From assembly GCA_002282555.1 (NCBI GenBank), contig NCJR01000065.1:1-7495 (forward strand): 7,495 nt of DNA, written 5' to 3'. Position numbers and translations under genes: made by a program. The notes under the pieces were generated by a model. That model did not search any database and was not told the DNA's origin. It worked only from the letters and a program-made list of their open reading frames with translations. Position 1 is the stretch's first letter; each line of letters starts with the position of its first letter. The stretch comes from Rhodobacterales bacterium 34-62-10. Its GTDB lineage: Bacteria > Pseudomonadota > Alphaproteobacteria > Rhodobacterales > Rhodobacteraceae. This document shows, one piece after another, positions 6,170 through 7,495 of this stretch.

Positions 6170-7051
6170 TCATTTGCGGATTTGCGCGATCAGTTCGCGC
6201 AGGCCTTGGGTCATTTCCACGAATGCGGGGGTGTAGATCACGCCGATGTCGCGCGGTTGCGGCATGGTCACCGCCTTGTCCGAGATGATGCGACCGGGCC
6301 GCGCGCTCATCACGCAGATGCGGCGGGCCAGGAACCCGGCTTCGCGCAGGTCATGCGTCACCAGAAGCACGGTGGGTTTGCGGTCAAGGTAAAGGTCTTG
6401 AAGGATCTGCCACAGCTCCTCACGCGTGAACTGGTCCAGCGCGCCGAAGGGTTCGTCCAACAGCAGAAGGTCCGGATCATGGATCAACGCGCGGCAGAGG
6501 TTGGCGCGTTGCAGCATCCCGCCCGACAATTGCCACGGGAAATGGCCCGCGAAATCCTGCAAGCCCACCTGCGCCAGAAGTGCGTGAACCCGGTCGCGGT
6601 AGGCACCCTTTTTGTCCTGCTGAAAGGTCCGCTTGAACGGCTCTACGATCTTGAGGGGCAGCATCACATTCTTTTCGATCGTCAGCCACGGGAGCATCGT
6701 GGGGTTCTGGAAGGCCATGCCGATCCGCAACTCCTTGGCGGCCGGTTCGCGCCCACCCAGCAGGACAATGCCTGAAGAAGGTTGGATCAGATTGCTGGCC
6801 AGCCGCAGGATTGTGGACTTGCCGCAACCCGACGGGCCGACAAGGGCAAGAAAATCGCCCCGCGCCATCCGTAGTGTCGTGGGTGACAGCGCGGTCACGA
6901 CCTTGTCGCCGGAACCGAAAACAACCGAGGCGTCCTGCAATTCTATCGCGGGGCGCGGATGCACAGGATTGCTGCGTGAGGCCGGTTGCGTTGCGGGTTG
7001 CAGCGCAGCTGTCGGCCGTGCGGGGGCGGATATGTCTGATGTCATGCTCAT
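6170..7051 (-). CDS. NitT/TauT-family ABC transporter ATP-binding protein
   Basis: A 293-residue cytoplasmic ATPase that powers the importer. The motifs are intact: Walker A GPSGCGKST (72-80), Q-loop AFQNPTMLPW (113-122, Q115), signature LSGGMLQR (175-182), Walker B LLLLDEP (195-201) followed by the D-loop GALD, and switch His in THD (H233). RAP/AGRI-type spacing near ARPGRI (250-254) is usual for SsuB/TauB. The ABC domain proper starts near residue 35; the first 34 residues are Ala/Pro/Ser-rich, with no homology I recognise. ATG 7051 is chosen because an in-frame TAA lies upstream at about 7111-7116 with no better start between, but no clear Shine-Dalgarno precedes it. ATG 7045 (Met3) is the alternative. 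First gene of the six-gene operon, with a probable promoter 50-80 bases upstream. Confidence 0.92.
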   Translation of the reverse strand: MSMTSDISAPARPTAALQPATQPASRSNPVHPRPAIELQDASVVFGSGDKVVTALSPTTLRMARGDFLALVGPSGCGKSTILRLASNLIQPSSGIVLLGGREPAAKELRIGMAFQNPTMLPWLTIEKNVMLPLKIVEPFKRTFQQDKKGAYRDRVHALLAQVGLQDFAGHFPWQLSGGMLQRANLCRALIHDPDLLLLDEPFGALDQFTREELWQILQDLYLDRKPTVLLVTHDLREAGFLARRICVMSARPGRIISDKAVTMPQPRDIGVIYTPAFVEMTQGLRELIAQIRK

Positions 7052-7057
7052 GACATC
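7038..7057. promoter_or_regulatory. Perfect 9-bp palindrome spanning the ATPase start codon
   Basis: GATGTCATG (7038-7046) and CATGACATC (7049-7057) are exact inverse complements separated by CT, so the minus-strand ATG start falls inside the dyad. It could be an operator in the early transcribed region or an mRNA hairpin that hides the start and contributes to the absent ribosome-binding site. It also arises partly from the codons of M-S-M-T-S. The length and near-zero spacer suit TetR- or GntR-type dimers. Confidence 0.4.
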
Positions 7058-7090
7058 ACGAGACAGGGGCAGTCCCGACCTGAGAAGGCC

Positions 7091-7116
7091 GTTAAGTAAG
7101 TATTTTATGAATTAAC
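7091..7116. promoter_or_regulatory. AT-rich dyad overlapping the -10 region
   Basis: GTTAA (7091-7095) and TTAAC (7112-7116) form an inverted repeat with a 16-base centre that covers the proposed -10 box and extends towards the transcription start. A repressor bound here would block the promoter. The arms are short, and the surrounding bases keep only part of the symmetry (about 7 of 13 pairs), so this is a candidate only. Confidence 0.3.
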
Positions 7117-7130
7117 ATGACGACGCCCAA
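7102..7130 (-). promoter_or_regulatory. Probable sigma-70-like promoter of the ABC/amidohydrolase operon
   Basis: On the minus strand TTGGGC (7125-7130) and TAAAAT (7102-7107) are separated by exactly 17 bases. The -10 box matches TATAAT at 5 of 6 positions; the -35 box keeps the TTG. The region is markedly A+T-rich against a GC-rich background. Transcription would start near 7095, giving a leader of about 45 bases before ATG 7051. It lies after the terminator of the TetR gene, so the operon is probably transcribed independently. Confidence 0.5.
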
Positions 7131-7161
7131 AATTTCAGCGATCCGGCAGTGTCGCGCGGGC

Positions 7162-7188
7162 AAAAAAAGCGCATCGCGTATGGTGCGC
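7162..7188 (-). terminator. Probable terminator of the TetR-family gene
   Basis: On the minus strand GCGCA (7184-7188) pairs with TGCGC (7169-7173) across a 10-base loop and is followed at once by seven T's (7168-7162). It starts 28 bases past the TetR stop codon. The stem is short (5 bp), so it may be leaky; the uninterrupted T-run and position are the main support. Confidence 0.45.
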
Positions 7189-7215
7189 GGCTCCAGGGTG
7201 CCCGGAGCAGCACCG

Positions 7216-7495
7216 TCAGCCAGCAGACGAATCAACCCCGGTGAGGGAGTTGAGCACCAGCGCCACTGCATGGGCACGACGATCGGCCCGCCACGCAGGG
7301 CTGAGCAGATCGACGCCGAAAATCGCGGTCAACGTGTGGCCGTTGTTCAGGTGATGTGCACTGAGGGCGACGATGGTGATGTAGATCTGCAGCGGGTCAT
7401 AGCGGTGGCGAAAGACCCCTGCGGCCAAGCCTCGTTTCATCGCGTCGCTGATCGCATCGATCAGGGGCTGCGAGGAGGTTCGCACCGCATCGGTC
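7216..7495 (-). CDS. TetR-family transcriptional regulator, C-terminal part (5' end outside window)
   Basis: The last 92-93 residues of a TetR/AcrR-type regulator; the N-terminal DNA-binding helix-turn-helix lies outside the window. The frame is open to the window edge (T-D-A-V-R precede the visible part), so a GTG at 7485 is not a real start. The segment has the C-terminal TetR pattern: LIDAISDAMKRGLAAGVFRHRYDPLQIYITIVALS, in which the amphipathic helix 8-like stretch, the G-V-F-R turn and the D-P-x-Q-x-Y-I helix are typical, then NNGHTLTAIFG and D-L-x-x-P, ending with a helix RRAHAVALVLNSL. It is encoded in the same direction as the importer operon and 164 bases before it. It probably senses the imported compound or a breakdown product and regulates the operon. 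The ligand is unknown. Confidence 0.82.
   Translation of the reverse strand, partial: TDAVRTSSQPLIDAISDAMKRGLAAGVFRHRYDPLQIYITIVALSAHHLNNGHTLTAIFGVDLLSPAWRADRRAHAVALVLNSLTGVDSSAG

Noticed and set aside
5975..6775. Plus-strand open frame of 266 codons across the permease and ATPase genes
   Set aside because: Antisense to genes with EAA loop, Walker and signature motifs; composition typical of a reverse-strand artefact.
7092..7277. Small minus-strand open frame of 61 codons between the TetR and ATPase genes
   Set aside because: Overlaps the TetR C-terminus in another frame and runs through the proposed terminator and promoter; no ribosome-binding site or recognisable product.

Overview
The window is G+C-rich and densely coded, with short or overlapping gene junctions and the codon bias of an alphaproteobacterium. 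Gene content and protein style suggest a Rhodobacteraceae/Roseobacter-type genome; this is an inference from sequence character, not from a search. I see no rRNA, tRNA, CRISPR array, insertion sequence or phage gene.

Layout. On the left, two plus-strand genes form the end of an acyl-CoA operon: the C-terminal ATP-grasp part of an NDP-forming acyl-CoA synthetase (entering from outside the window) and a carnitinyl-CoA dehydratase (CaiD)-like crotonase. A hairpin with a T-run at about 1408-1432 closes this operon. Facing it is a six-gene minus-strand operon read from about 7100 down to 1440. In order of transcription it encodes the ATPase, permease and periplasmic binding protein of a NitT/TauT-type ABC importer, a TRZ/ATZ-type amidohydrolase (probable deaminase), a small SnoaL/NTF2-fold protein, and a PuuE-like member of the polysaccharide deacetylase superfamily. 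At the right edge is the C-terminal part of a TetR-family regulator, also on the minus strand, with its own weak terminator.

How the parts may work together. The importer and three enzymes look like a self-contained uptake and degradation module for a small nitrogenous compound, possibly a heterocycle or cyclic amide. The binding protein captures it, the ATPase and permease import it, the amidohydrolase removes an amino group or opens an amide, and the PuuE-like enzyme cleaves a C-N bond, with the NTF2-fold protein as an accessory enzyme or binding protein. The substrate cannot be read from the sequence. The 164-base gap between the TetR gene and the ATPase gene holds a plausible sigma-70-like promoter, a dyad overlapping its -10 element and a perfect 9-bp-arm palindrome over the ATPase start codon. 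Both dyads are candidate sites for the neighbouring TetR protein. The convergent CaiD-like operon may be functionally separate (carnitine/betaine-type acyl-CoA metabolism) or may process the carbon skeleton released by the hydrolases. The sequence does not decide this.
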